From Planctomycetota bacterium (GTDB lineage: Bacteria; Planctomycetota; Planctomycetia; Pirellulales; Lacipirellulaceae): a DNA stretch of 60,342 nt. Positions 1 through 8,345 of the stretch are shown here, in pieces. The stretch's first letter is position 1, and every line of letters begins with the position of its first letter. The translations under genes were made by a program, and so were the position numbers. The stretch lies in assembly GCA_013152205.1 (NCBI GenBank), contig JAADGV010000052.1:27873-88214 (forward strand). The letters are read 5' to 3'. The notes beneath the pieces are model-generated. The model made no database searches. It saw only the letters and a program-made list of their open reading frames with translations, and was not told the origin of the DNA.

Positions 1-56
1 GACCAGCCAAAAAAACGAATCGGGGTATCGCCATTAGCGTCTGCGGCATCGACCGC

Positions 57-318
57 CTCGCAAAGATTGTGACCCCGGGATTCGTATTGCGTGGGCAATC
101 TTTGCGAGAAAATCCTACTCGTTTGTTTGTGGCTCTGCCACGCTAGGTTCTCTGTGGTTATCCTTTTCTCCGAAACTTTGGTTGCACACACCGACTTTGC
201 CGTTATCCTGCTGCCATCCAGCGAATGGCCGCCATTTTTTTTGTGACCACGTTTTCCTTTGGGCGGCGTCTCCGGTATTCTTGTAGATGGCGTTCCGATG
301 TCGAACGTGTCGAAAACA
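57..318. repeat. Mosaic of intergenic repeat words
   Basis: Bases 1-349 hold no gene that I can support. They contain an inverted repeat, CTCGCAAAGATTG (57-69) against CAATCTTTGCGAG (96-108). A CTCTGTGGTTATCC half-word follows near 150-163. A word around GACTTTGCCGTTATCCTG (173-216) recurs at 32131-32172 and 38729-38777. A fragment with GGCGTCTCCGG and GAACGTGTC (261-318) belongs to the family seen complete at 36131 and 38564. Confidence 0.7.
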
Positions 319-349
319 TACATCCAGCAGTCCTACAACGAGCCCTAAA

Positions 350-1168
350 ATGAATGGAAACGAATTGGCCCAAGCCCTCAGGGCAGGCGACCGTGTGTAT
401 GGCACCTGCGTACTCTCGCCCGCCCCGCAGTGGCCGCCGATGATTGCTGGCGCGGGGCTCGATTTTGTCTTTCTCGATACCGAACATGCCGTGCTCAATC
501 GGACCGAGTTGTCTTGGATGTGCCAAGCCTATTCGGGTCAGGGGCTTGCGCCGATTGTCCGGATTCCTTCTCCCGATCCGTACCTCGCTTGTCAGGTGCT
601 CGATGGAGGAGCCGCGGGAGTCATTGCCCCGTATGTCGAATCGGTGGAACAAGTCCAACAGCATCGCGGGGCGGTTAAACTACGGCCACTCAAGGGAGAC
701 CGTCTTCAGCGAGCTTTATCGGGCAAAGAAAAACTCAATGGCCAAGTGCAAAAGTATCTAGAAAGCTACAATCAGAACAATGTTTGCATCATCAACATCG
801 AAAGTGTACCTGCTTTGGAAGCCCTCGACGAGATTGTCGCCGTGCCGGGCGTCGACGCCTTGCTTGTTGGGCCACACGATTTGTCGATCAATTTGGGTAT
901 CCCTGAACAATACAGCCACCCGCGTTTTGAGGAGGCCATTCAAACGATTATCCGAAAGGGCCGTGACGCAGGGTTGGGTGTTGGCATCCACTTTTCTGAC
1001 GGCATGGAGCCCCTGATCGGATGGGCCAAGGCGGGCATGAATCTGATCATTCACTCCAGCGACATGCAAATCGTTCGGCAGACTTTGGCAGGGGATATCA
1101 GCCGCCTGCGAACAGAACTCGGCGATGCAAGAAAAGGCGGTTCTGACGAGCCAGATATGGACGTCTAG
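350..1168 (+). CDS. HpcH/HpaI-family aldolase
   Basis: This is a 272-residue class II, metal-dependent aldolase of the HpcH/HpaI (2-dehydro-3-deoxyglucarate / 4-hydroxy-2-oxoheptanedioate aldolase) family. Such enzymes reversibly cleave 2-keto-hydroxy acids to pyruvate and an aldehyde. The visible family features are the LDTEHAVL segment (the D-x-E-H region near residue 43), the G-G-A-x-G-V-I-A-P-Y segment, the acidic ESVPALEALDEI helix and the VGPHDLSINLG loop that normally lines the active site. The frame opens 63 bases upstream at 287, but those bases carry a repeat-family word, so the internal ATG at 350 is preferred. The gene stands alone and the substrate cannot be told from sequence. 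The last 20 residues are polar and probably unstructured. Confidence 0.85.
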   Translation: MNGNELAQALRAGDRVYGTCVLSPAPQWPPMIAGAGLDFVFLDTEHAVLNRTELSWMCQAYSGQGLAPIVRIPSPDPYLACQVLDGGAAGVIAPYVESVEQVQQHRGAVKLRPLKGDRLQRALSGKEKLNGQVQKYLESYNQNNVCIINIESVPALEALDEIVAVPGVDALLVGPHDLSINLGIPEQYSHPRFEEAIQTIIRKGRDAGLGVGIHFSDGMEPLIGWAKAGMNLIIHSSDMQIVRQTLAGDISRLRTELGDARKGGSDEPDMDV

Positions 1169-1220
1169 GTGATTGGCAGATAGGAGTTTACCTGCATTCG
1201 CTCGCTGGCAAAAAAGATCT

Positions 1221-1483
1221 ACGAAAGGAATCACCACAGAGGATCGCAGAGAAACTTGTTTTTAGAAAGTAGTCTCCTGAATACTACTGCGCAAGGTTGA
1301 ACCACGACGACACAACGAGCACGACGTGAAGCTATCGTGGAACACTCAATTCAAAGGGAAGGAATTTTCTACAGAAGCAACACTTGTGGCATTTTGGTAG
1401 GTCACGGATCGCGGAAAATACCTGAAATCCAGTCTTCTTTCGTAGTGTTCGTAGTGTTCGTTGTGTCGTCGTGGTTCAATATC
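1221..1483. repeat. Long inverted repeat of CCACGACGACAC words
   Basis: The gap from 1169 to 1559 has no gene. It holds a CCACAGAGGATCGCAGAG half-word (about 1231-1248). It also holds a long imperfect inverted repeat: the left arm (about 1294-1326) has GTTGAACCACGACGACAC and the right arm (about 1445-1483) has GTGTCGTCGTGGTTCAA. The arms flank about 120 bases of unrelated sequence, so a transcript could form one very long hairpin. Confidence 0.75.
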
Positions 1484-1559
1484 CTTACTCGGGGGTAAAA
1501 TCAGGCACGTTGAGTTCAGGTTGGTAAATTCTCATCTGCCGCTCGCCTTAGTTCCTACT

Positions 1560-2705
1560 TCAAACGGGCTGTGGCACACCGACGGCGAGGTTTCGTCCGT
1601 AGTATGTTTCTGAGCGAGGATCGCCTTGCTCGTTTGGCTCGAAGAGGTGGATATCTTGTGGCGAGACATGCGCCGAGATCGCCCCGCCCTCTTCTAATTC
1701 ACCGGCGGTCACTCGACAGACGAGTTTCTCGCCCGAGGGGCGTTGCAGATAAACGTCCATCATGCTGCCCAGTGGCTCGACGACCAGCACGGTTGCCGAG
1801 ATGCCGCCGTCAACGGCTTCGCCTTGCTTCAAGTCGAATGCTTCGGGGCGGATGCCTGCGACAATCGGTCGGCGTGCTTCGCCTTGCAGCCACTCAGGTT
1901 GGGCATCGTGCAGTCGTAGCCGTACTTCGTCGCTGACAAACCAAAGGCTGTCGTCGCCCGACTCGAGATGCCCTTCCAAAAAATTCATCGGCGGCATGCC
2001 AAGAAAACCGGCCACAAACCGATCGGTGGGGTGTCGATAGATATTCAGCGGCGAGTCGACTTGCCGTTTCCAGCCATCGCGCATTACCACGACGCGATCG
2101 CCAAGGGTCATCGCTTCTTCCTGATCGTGGGTCACGTAAATCGTCGTTGTTTTCAGCTCGCGATGCAGACGTTTAATCTCAGCACGGGTTTCGACTCGCA
2201 ATTTTGCGTCGAGATTCGAGAGTGGTTCATCGAATAAGAAAACGGCGGGCTGGCGGACAATCGCTCGGCCCAACGCAACACGCTGCCGCTGTCCTCCGGA
2301 GAGAGCTTTCGGTTTTCGTTCGAGCAGCGATTCGATGCCCAACATCGCAGCGGCTTCGTCCACGCGCTGCTTGATTTCGGCTTTGGCAACTTTGCGCATT
2401 TTCAAAGCGAAGCCCATGTTTTGGAAGACGGTCATGTGTGGATAGAGCGCATAATTTTGAAAAACCATAGCGATGTCACGATCGCGGGGATGGACATCGT
2501 TGACGATCCGATCGCCTATGCGAAGCGTGCCCGACGAGATGGTTTCTAGCCCAGCCACCATTCGAAGTGTGGTACTCTTCCCGCACCCAGACGGCCCGAC
2601 CAGTACGAGAAATTCGCCATCTTGGATATCCAAGTTCAGTTCACGAACCGCGTGGACATCGCCGGGGTAGACTTTGGTGATATTTTCTAAGGAAACCGAG
2701 GCCAT
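1560..2705 (-). CDS. ABC transporter ATPase, MalK/UgpC/MsmK type
   Basis: This 381-residue protein is the cytoplasmic ATP-binding subunit of a carbohydrate-uptake (CUT1) ABC importer. Walker A reads GPSGCGKSTT near residue 37. The Q-loop is VFQNYALYPHM, the signature is LSGGQRQRVALGRA, Walker B is VFLFDEPLSNLDA and the H-loop is THDQEEAM. About 140 C-terminal residues match the OB-fold regulatory domain of MalK/UgpC, including the GIRPEAF segment. The frame opens at 2717, but MASVSLENITK at 2705 fits the family N terminus. No permease or solute-binding gene lies nearby, so it is an orphan ATPase that probably energises permeases encoded elsewhere, as MsmK-type subunits do. Confidence 0.92.
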   Translation of the reverse strand: MASVSLENITKVYPGDVHAVRELNLDIQDGEFLVLVGPSGCGKSTTLRMVAGLETISSGTLRIGDRIVNDVHPRDRDIAMVFQNYALYPHMTVFQNMGFALKMRKVAKAEIKQRVDEAAAMLGIESLLERKPKALSGGQRQRVALGRAIVRQPAVFLFDEPLSNLDAKLRVETRAEIKRLHRELKTTTIYVTHDQEEAMTLGDRVVVMRDGWKRQVDSPLNIYRHPTDRFVAGFLGMPPMNFLEGHLESGDDSLWFVSDEVRLRLHDAQPEWLQGEARRPIVAGIRPEAFDLKQGEAVDGGISATVLVVEPLGSMMDVYLQRPSGEKLVCRVTAGELEEGGAISAHVSPQDIHLFEPNEQGDPRSETYYGRNLAVGVPQPV

Positions 2706-2943
2706 AAGTTTACGCACTCCAACCGGGCGGATATCGACTTACGAGTAATTGCGGACACGCGTTTTTGAAAAGTTATTTTAGCATCCCCCATTCTAACTAC
2801 GTGAATCCATGATGTGCAACTGCGACGATTTTTGCCCGTTACGTTAGATTTCGCACTCCTCCTGGACCGCGAAATCGCGAGAATAGGTAATACACAGCGG
2901 CGGTGGAACCAACGCAAAGCCAATCAACACAAAGGCAACCAAG

Positions 2944-3729
2944 ATGCCCGAAGCGGATTCCTCACCCCCCAGCACCGAAACAGATTTGGCTGATGCTGCT
3001 GGCACGAGCCGCCCAAAAAGTCACAAGCTGAAACTTTTCACGCTATCGACAGCTTTGGTGACACTTTTTTTGGCATTCAAGTTCCTGCCTTTGAATGCCT
3101 ACCTGGGCAGTTTTTTCGAATACGTGCAATCGCTCGGAATCTGGGGACCTGTGCTGCTAGCGGCAGTTTATATCGTTGCCACGGTAATCATGGTGCCGGG
3201 AACCATCCTCACTCTGGGGGCTGGCTTTGCCTTCGGTGTGGTGGTTGGGACGATTGCCGTATCCATTGGGAGCGTACTGGGGGCGTTGGCGGCGTTTTGG
3301 GTGGGACGCACCATGGCCCGCGATTTTGTCGCACAGAAAACCGCCCAATACCCCAAGTTCGCGGCTGTCGATCAAGCAGTCGAGCAAGCCGGGTTTAAGA
3401 TTGTGCTGCTAACGAGGCTCTCGCCCGCGTTTCCGTTCAACGTGCTTAACTATTTGTTTAGCATCACCAAGGTACGCACTCGCGACTACTTTTTGGCTAG
3501 TTGGATTGGCATGTTCCCTGGGACGATACTATATGTGTACTTGGGGACTGCAATTAAAAACATTGCCGATTTGGTAAGCGGGAATTACGAAGGCGGAATG
3601 AGCCAGAAATTGCTACTAGGAGTCGGCCTGCTGGCGACGGTGGTCGTCACCGTCTATATCACCCGCGTGGCACGCGCCGCCATTCGCGAATACGTCCCCC
3701 GAGAATCGCAGGCCACGGCCCCGAATTGA
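2944..3729 (+). CDS. TVP38/TMEM64 (DedA-like) membrane protein
   Basis: This 261-residue integral membrane protein has a polar N-terminal tail (1-25), a hydrophobic helix at about 33-55 and a longer set of helices from about 63 to 235. The central glycine-rich stretch (PGTILTLGAGFAFG and the following GSVLGALAAFWVGR) and the RLSPAFPFNVLNY segment are hallmarks of the TVP38/SNARE-associated family. The exact substrate is unknown; relatives are linked to lipid scrambling. It precedes the flavoprotein gene by 27 bases on the same strand. That pair, sometimes fused, recurs in bacteria, which suggests a shared membrane redox or transport role (inference). Confidence 0.88.
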   Translation: MPEADSSPPSTETDLADAAGTSRPKSHKLKLFTLSTALVTLFLAFKFLPLNAYLGSFFEYVQSLGIWGPVLLAAVYIVATVIMVPGTILTLGAGFAFGVVVGTIAVSIGSVLGALAAFWVGRTMARDFVAQKTAQYPKFAAVDQAVEQAGFKIVLLTRLSPAFPFNVLNYLFSITKVRTRDYFLASWIGMFPGTILYVYLGTAIKNIADLVSGNYEGGMSQKLLLGVGLLATVVVTVYITRVARAAIREYVPRESQATAPN

Positions 3730-3756
3730 TTCAACTTTTGATCGAGAATTTCCCCT

Positions 3757-5280
3757 ATGTCCAAACTCATTCAATTGCAACCGCTGGACGAGCACAATCG
3801 TAAGCTGGAGGCCAACGTCCATCCGCCGGATTGGACGAATCCGACTCCCTCGGGACGCTACAATCTGGTGGTGATCGGGGCCGGCTCGGCTGGGCTTGTC
3901 ACCGCGGCGGGGGCAGTCGGTTTGGGGGCAAAGGTTGCCCTCATCGAGCGAGAACTCATGGGCGGCGACTGCTTGAACGTCGGTTGTGTCCCCTCGAAAA
4001 GCCTCATCAGCGCCGCGCGTGCTGCTCGTTCAGTACGCTACGCCAACGAATTCGGCGTCGACGTTCCAACGGGCGTCTCAATCGACTTCTCGCGAGTGAT
4101 GCAACGCATGCGAAAACTCCGCGCGGATATTAGCCCGCTCGATTCGGCCCACCGTTTTCGCGACCTGGGGATCGATGTTTTTTTCGGGCAAGGCGAATTT
4201 ACTGGCGCGAATACAATTCGTGTCGGCGACCAAACCCTTCGGTTCAAACGAGCCGTAATCGCCACCGGCGCTAGAGCCTCGGCACCACCCATCCCGGGCT
4301 TAGATCAAGTTGAATACCTCACCAACGAATCGATTTTCTCTCTCACCGAGTTGCCCGAACGTCTAGGCATTATCGGAGCAGGCCCCATCGGCTGCGAACT
4401 TGCGCAAGCATTTGCTTTGTTGGGCTCCGAGGTGTTTCTTGTCGAGGCAACCCACGGCATTTTGCCTCGCGAAGATCAAGATGCTGCCGAGGTGGTCAAG
4501 CAATCGATGATTCGCGATGGCGTTCAGCTTTTATGCTGCGGAAAAAATCTCAACGTGAAACCTACCGAGAATGGAAAGATTCGGCTCACAGTTGAATCGC
4601 ACGACACAGATTACAGTGAAACCGTCGACAAACTGCTCGTCGCGGTTGGCCGAGCGCCGAACGTCGATGGGCTAGGACTTGAAACTGTGGGAGTCGATTT
4701 CAGCAAGCAAACTGGAGTGAAGGTAAACGACCGCCTGCAAACGACCAACCCCGCCATCTATGCCGCCGGCGACATTTGCTCGCCCTACAAGTTTACCCAT
4801 GCCGCCGACTTCATGGCCCGAACGGTTATCCAAAATGCTTTGTTCAAAGGACGCGCCAAGGCCAGTTCGCTGACGATTCCCTGGTCGACTTACACGTCAC
4901 CAGAAATCGCGCACGTCGGGCTTTATCCTAGCGAAGCACAGGATCAAGCCCTCGATATTCAAACTTACACGCAAAAGTTTAGCGAGGTTGATCGGGCCAT
5001 CTTAGAAGGCGAAACCGACGGATTTGTCAAAGTTCATGTCAAGACGGGGACAGATCAAATCGTAGGCGCCACGATCGTTGCCACAAACGCTGGCGATATG
5101 ATTTCGGAAATCACACTGGCGATGACTCACGGCCTCGGGCTAAAGAAGATTGCCAGTACCATCCATCCTTACCCCACCCAGGCCGATGCGATACGCAAAG
5201 TAGGCGACCAATTCAACCGTAGTCGCCTCACCCCCTTGGTGAAATCGCTGTTCAACAAATGGCTTGCCTGGACTCGGTAA
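3757..5280 (+). CDS. Mercuric-reductase-like pyridine nucleotide-disulphide oxidoreductase
   Basis: This 507-residue FAD/NAD(P)H flavoprotein belongs to the class I disulphide reductases. It has an FAD-binding GAGSAGL motif near residue 42, the redox-active disulphide segment GGDCLNVGCVPSKSL near 71-85, a second dinucleotide fold (GAGPIGCELAQAF), the YAAGDI FAD segment and a C-terminal dimerisation domain with HPYPTQAD. It lacks the N-terminal HMA domain and the C-terminal vicinal cysteine pair of true MerA, so mercury reduction is unlikely. It is probably co-transcribed with the TVP38 gene 27 bases upstream. The physiological substrate is unknown. Confidence 0.9.
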   Translation: MSKLIQLQPLDEHNRKLEANVHPPDWTNPTPSGRYNLVVIGAGSAGLVTAAGAVGLGAKVALIERELMGGDCLNVGCVPSKSLISAARAARSVRYANEFGVDVPTGVSIDFSRVMQRMRKLRADISPLDSAHRFRDLGIDVFFGQGEFTGANTIRVGDQTLRFKRAVIATGARASAPPIPGLDQVEYLTNESIFSLTELPERLGIIGAGPIGCELAQAFALLGSEVFLVEATHGILPREDQDAAEVVKQSMIRDGVQLLCCGKNLNVKPTENGKIRLTVESHDTDYSETVDKLLVAVGRAPNVDGLGLETVGVDFSKQTGVKVNDRLQTTNPAIYAAGDICSPYKFTHAADFMARTVIQNALFKGRAKASSLTIPWSTYTSPEIAHVGLYPSEAQDQALDIQTYTQKFSEVDRAILEGETDGFVKVHVKTGTDQIVGATIVATNAGDMISEITLAMTHGLGLKKIASTIHPYPTQADAIRKVGDQFNRSRLTPLVKSLFNKWLAWTR

Positions 5281-5287
5281 GGGCGAT

Positions 5288-5821
5288 TCAATCGCACCCT
5301 TTGCCGTTGCATTCAGGACAAAACTGGCCTACCGCTTTGCGGTGGCCGCTGCTCGTGCAAACCCGTTTTATGTCCCACTCGTAGCCGCATTCATTGCAGG
5401 TGTACTCGTGTTTCTCCAGCACATTGACGCAGCGCACCCGTCCACAGTTTGCTTGGCTATCGGCGCAGCCAGCATCGCCCCCGTCGCAGCACCCTGGTTT
5501 CTTTACCGTGAACCGATCCCAGGGCCAGCGAAAAGCAGGGATGCACACCAGTTTTGGCGAAACCTTCCAACTATGCTTTTTCACTTCTTTCTCAACCGGT
5601 TTGGGACAACAGACCGACTGGCAACTACTGCATGTTTTGCGATGGCAACCTGCACCGTTGCAACTGGCCGGTACCACATTGGTATCGATATCGAAGGTAG
5701 CTAGAGAAACCGGTTGTCTGATTTCTTGCTGCTGAGCAAGCGATTCTTGCGAGACTAGCACTGCTAAACAGGCCGTTCCTAGAAAGACAACAGTAAATTT
5801 CAGATGTTGTCGAAGATTCAT
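5288..5821 (-). CDS. Secreted cysteine-rich protein
   Basis: This 177-residue protein starts with a clear signal peptide (basic start, hydrophobic core at about 9-22, cleavage near SLAQ). The mature part has about 18 cysteines, many as C-x2-C, C-C or C-x3-C pairs: a cluster at about 53-72, a central set at 93-127, and a C-terminal part with YTCNECGY and FCPECNGKGC that looks like a zinc ribbon. The regular pairing suggests metal binding or dense disulphides in the envelope. I do not recognise a named family. Its stop codon lies 7 bases from the convergent flavoprotein gene. Confidence 0.7.
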   Translation of the reverse strand: MNLRQHLKFTVVFLGTACLAVLVSQESLAQQQEIRQPVSLATFDIDTNVVPASCNGAGCHRKTCSSCQSVCCPKPVEKEVKKHSWKVSPKLVCIPAFRWPWDRFTVKKPGCCDGGDAGCADSQANCGRVRCVNVLEKHEYTCNECGYEWDIKRVCTSSGHRKAVGQFCPECNGKGCD

Positions 5822-5880
5822 TTCTAACCGCCCTGCCCTACCGAATTCATTGATAATTCAAATAAAAGAATCAGAATATT

Positions 5881-5999
5881 CACCACGAAGTCACAGGACA
5901 CACAGAGTTTTTTTAGTTGATCGAGCGATGAATCAGATCATCCTTCGGATAAAAATTTTAGATTGTTTTCTCCGTGCTCTCCGTGTCTCTGTGGTTATC
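5881..5999. repeat. CCACGAAGTCAC / CTCTGTGGTT inverted repeat
   Basis: The left arm (5881-5907) has CACCACGAAGTCACAGGAC and the right arm (5971-5999) has CCGTGTCTCTGTGGTTATC. They are imperfect reverse complements about 60 bases apart. This is the family also seen at 8009-8265, 50486-50540, 56166-56286 and 57664-57696. It lies upstream of the cysteine-rich gene and downstream of the porin gene. Confidence 0.7.
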
Positions 6000-6080
6000 T
6001 TTTACTTTTCAATTTTGGTTTGGTAAACACATGCAAATGATCTACACAGCGAACCCTACTTGGCTCTCTCTATCGCTCGC

Positions 6081-7637
6081 CTAGAAATCAACCATAAGCC
6101 GAGTACCAACAATGGTGTAACTTCCCGACAACGCCCCCAGCGAAGCGCCGCCGGCATCGAATCCTTCCCGACTATCGATCTCGCCATAGATGGCGTTGAA
6201 TTGCATACGGGCATAAGGGTTCCAATGCCAATTGAAGCCGAGCGTGTGGCTTCTGCCGATTCCGCCAAAGATGTTGTCGTCGGTAAAGTCGGCGTAGGAA
6301 TAGCGATAGGCGATTTGCCAGGCTCCCCAGCCGCCCCTCACGCCATCTTTATCCGTGTTGACCAAGAAAAAGTTCTCGATCGGTTTGACGCGTCCCAAGA
6401 TTCCCGTCTTACGGTCCCAAGGGATATGCTCGCCTGTTAGAAAGTACGAGACATAGGCATAGCCACCGTGGAAACGCACGTCGGGATTGTTGCTGCGTCC
6501 CAACCACAGATTTTGATACTCGCCGACGAACTGGAGCGGTCCAAAATTCCAAACGTTCTCGACGCCCAATAGCCCGTAGTTTGTCGCATCGGTAATAATG
6601 CCCGTATCGAGCCAGCGATTCACCGACCGCGCTTCGGGCCGATGGCGAAATCGTGCTTCGTTGGTATCACGGCCGTTAACGCCGCCATTTGCATCGGGGT
6701 TTGCGATCGTTCCCGAGAGGGCCCAATGCCCGTAGCCGCGACCATCAGAGATTTTGTCGTACCAAAACGTGTTAGCCAATCGCCCGGCAAGCTCAAGTTG
6801 GTAATGGTCGCTAATGTAGCTGCCTTCGTCCTGGATCAACCGTTGATTGAACACTCCATAGCGCCAGTTCCAATCTTGTTTTTCAGAAACCCCATACGAC
6901 TGAATCCCTAGCCGACGGGCATCTTGGTTGAACGATTCGATTACAAATGGCCGCTCGATGAAAACGTTGTAACGGCTGCTATTCAAGTGGTCTAAGCCAT
7001 AAGGCCGCTTCTGGTTGCCGACCAAAAGGGTTTGTAGTATGGGAACATCTTTCCACCCAATAAACACGTCGCGAAATTCCGACTCGTCGCCGCCGGAAAA
7101 CTCCATTTCGATCCGATAGACCATGGTCTTCCAGAGATCGCCTCGCACCCCAAATCGAACGCGGCGAAAGCCAATACGATCTTGCGGGGTAACTGCGGGG
7201 TCGTTGTTTTCGAAAACATTGATCCCGGGCGAAGAGTTCGGAAATCCCCAATGGTCGAGATGGATTCGTCCCACCACACGCATGGTCGAACCACTGGTCC
7301 CGGAGGAGACCAAGTGTTTCATCCGCTTTTTTAGAGCGGCATAGTCGTCGCTAAGTTCGTCGTAGTTGGTTTGCAGCTCGGAATAACCGGCTTCCAGTTT
7401 CTCTAGCCGCTCGGCGGTGCCTAGTTGCTTAGCATCGTCAGAAAACAGATTATAGAACGCAGCCGGATCGACGGACGGGTTTTCGTTGATAGCAGGCAGG
7501 GGGCGAACGCTAGCGTTCGCGGCGCCGGTCTCAGCAGCCAGAGCCCCGTTGCTAGCAAGTTCGCAGCAGATAGCGACAACGAGAAAGAACCGAAGAGATG
7601 CGACTAACAAATGTTTTGGTTCTAGTGCGAGCACCAT
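6081..7637 (-). CDS. Phosphate-selective-type porin (OprP/OprO family)
   Basis: This 518-residue protein is predicted to be outer membrane. A signal peptide (hydrophobic about 11-32, cleavage near ALAAE) is followed by a coiled coil at about 75-108 (LEKLEAGYSELQTNYDELSD). That is the trimerisation helix seen in planctomycete and other OprP-like porins. The rest is an aromatic-rich beta-barrel with alternating strands. Typical family segments are RRVRFGVRGDLW, YRIEMEF, NQKRPYGLDHL and a terminal LMVDF ending in Phe, as outer-membrane proteins do. Ion preference cannot be read from sequence. No pho-type site is evident. It is a single gene between repeat-filled gaps. Confidence 0.82.
   Translation of the reverse strand: MVLALEPKHLLVASLRFFLVVAICCELASNGALAAETGAANASVRPLPAINENPSVDPAAFYNLFSDDAKQLGTAERLEKLEAGYSELQTNYDELSDDYAALKKRMKHLVSSGTSGSTMRVVGRIHLDHWGFPNSSPGINVFENNDPAVTPQDRIGFRRVRFGVRGDLWKTMVYRIEMEFSGGDESEFRDVFIGWKDVPILQTLLVGNQKRPYGLDHLNSSRYNVFIERPFVIESFNQDARRLGIQSYGVSEKQDWNWRYGVFNQRLIQDEGSYISDHYQLELAGRLANTFWYDKISDGRGYGHWALSGTIANPDANGGVNGRDTNEARFRHRPEARSVNRWLDTGIITDATNYGLLGVENVWNFGPLQFVGEYQNLWLGRSNNPDVRFHGGYAYVSYFLTGEHIPWDRKTGILGRVKPIENFFLVNTDKDGVRGGWGAWQIAYRYSYADFTDDNIFGGIGRSHTLGFNWHWNPYARMQFNAIYGEIDSREGFDAGGASLGALSGSYTIVGTRLMVDF
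7503..7520. repeat. Perfect 18-bp palindrome inside porin gene
   Basis: GCGAACGCTAGCGTTCGC is its own exact reverse complement. It lies in the codons just after the predicted signal peptide of the porin. Confidence 0.8.
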
Positions 7638-8008
7638 AGCCCCGGTTTTCCTCCCAACAGCAAATGTGTTCTGTACCGGTTCTTTCGCATGTAACGATTA
7701 GAACAGTTACAGGACTACTATCGACTCAACTGAGGGTTTGAATTAGGAGCTAGCTGGCCTATTCGAGGATTTTTGAATTGTTTTTTGGACAGGCCCAAGT
7801 CGAAAAATCGTCAAGTTCTAGCATTCCAGTGATTTGCTAGCATTCTCAAGAGTCTGACGGCATTCGTAATCTCCAAATTCTGAGAAGAGACGAGTTACTT
7901 CTCGCTTCCATTGGTCATAAAGACAAGCATCCTTTGCCATTTGGCGTCGAGTTGACTCCCTACCGCGTCCCAGGACGATTGCAAAGTCGCTTAGTTCAAA
8001 AAATAGAT
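7638..8008. other. Gap with no supported gene
   Basis: I see no convincing gene here. A frame of 71 codons on the minus strand (7818-8033) ends in plausible helix-like sequence, but its start lies in repeat DNA and I do not recognise it. The word CAGGACGATTGCAAAGTC (7971-7988) recurs at about 38536-38553, and in the opposite orientation in related words near 195 and 8287. Confidence 0.5.
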
Positions 8009-8265
8009 AAGCCACAGAGAACACCGAGGGCACGGAGAATTCCGTAATTTCAGTACTCTGTAATACAAACCCGTAAAAGCTTGTTTTCTGGACACATTTT
8101 TTTGAAAGAAGAAATCGCTAATCAACGCGGATAATCGCTAATCGCATGTCAGTTTTTTTGCATTTCGTTCACCTATTAGCGTGTATTAGCGCTGATTAGC
8201 AGTTCCCTTTTTTTGCTTGCGGCCAAAGGCCGCGCTGCATTCTCGGTGTTCTCTGTGGCTAGATC
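8009..8265. repeat. Nested repeat: 180-bp element inside a CCACAGAG hairpin
   Basis: The outer arms are GCCACAGAGAACACCGAG (about 8010-8027) and CTCGGTGTTCTCTGTGGC (about 8242-8260). Between them lies a dispersed element (8058-8240) shared with 17135-17294 and, inverted, with 60102-60238. That element runs from AATACAAACCCGTAAAAGC, through CGCTAATC-type arms and their complement ATTAGCGCTGATTAGC, to GCGGCCAAAGGCCGC. The arrangement suggests that one palindromic repeat sits in the loop of another. Confidence 0.85.
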
Positions 8266-8345
8266 CTTATCAGGCCGAATTTATGACTTTGCAATCCTCC
8301 TGCTACCGCGTCTCTTAGCAGGTTGTTTCTCGCTGCTGAGGGTGT

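Noticed and set aside
3757..5280. True mercuric reductase
   Set aside because: There is no HMA domain and no C-terminal vicinal cysteine pair; only the general disulphide reductase features remain.
7818..8033. 71-codon frame on the minus strand
   Set aside because: Its N-terminal codons lie in repeat words and the protein resembles nothing I know; a helix-like end is not enough evidence.
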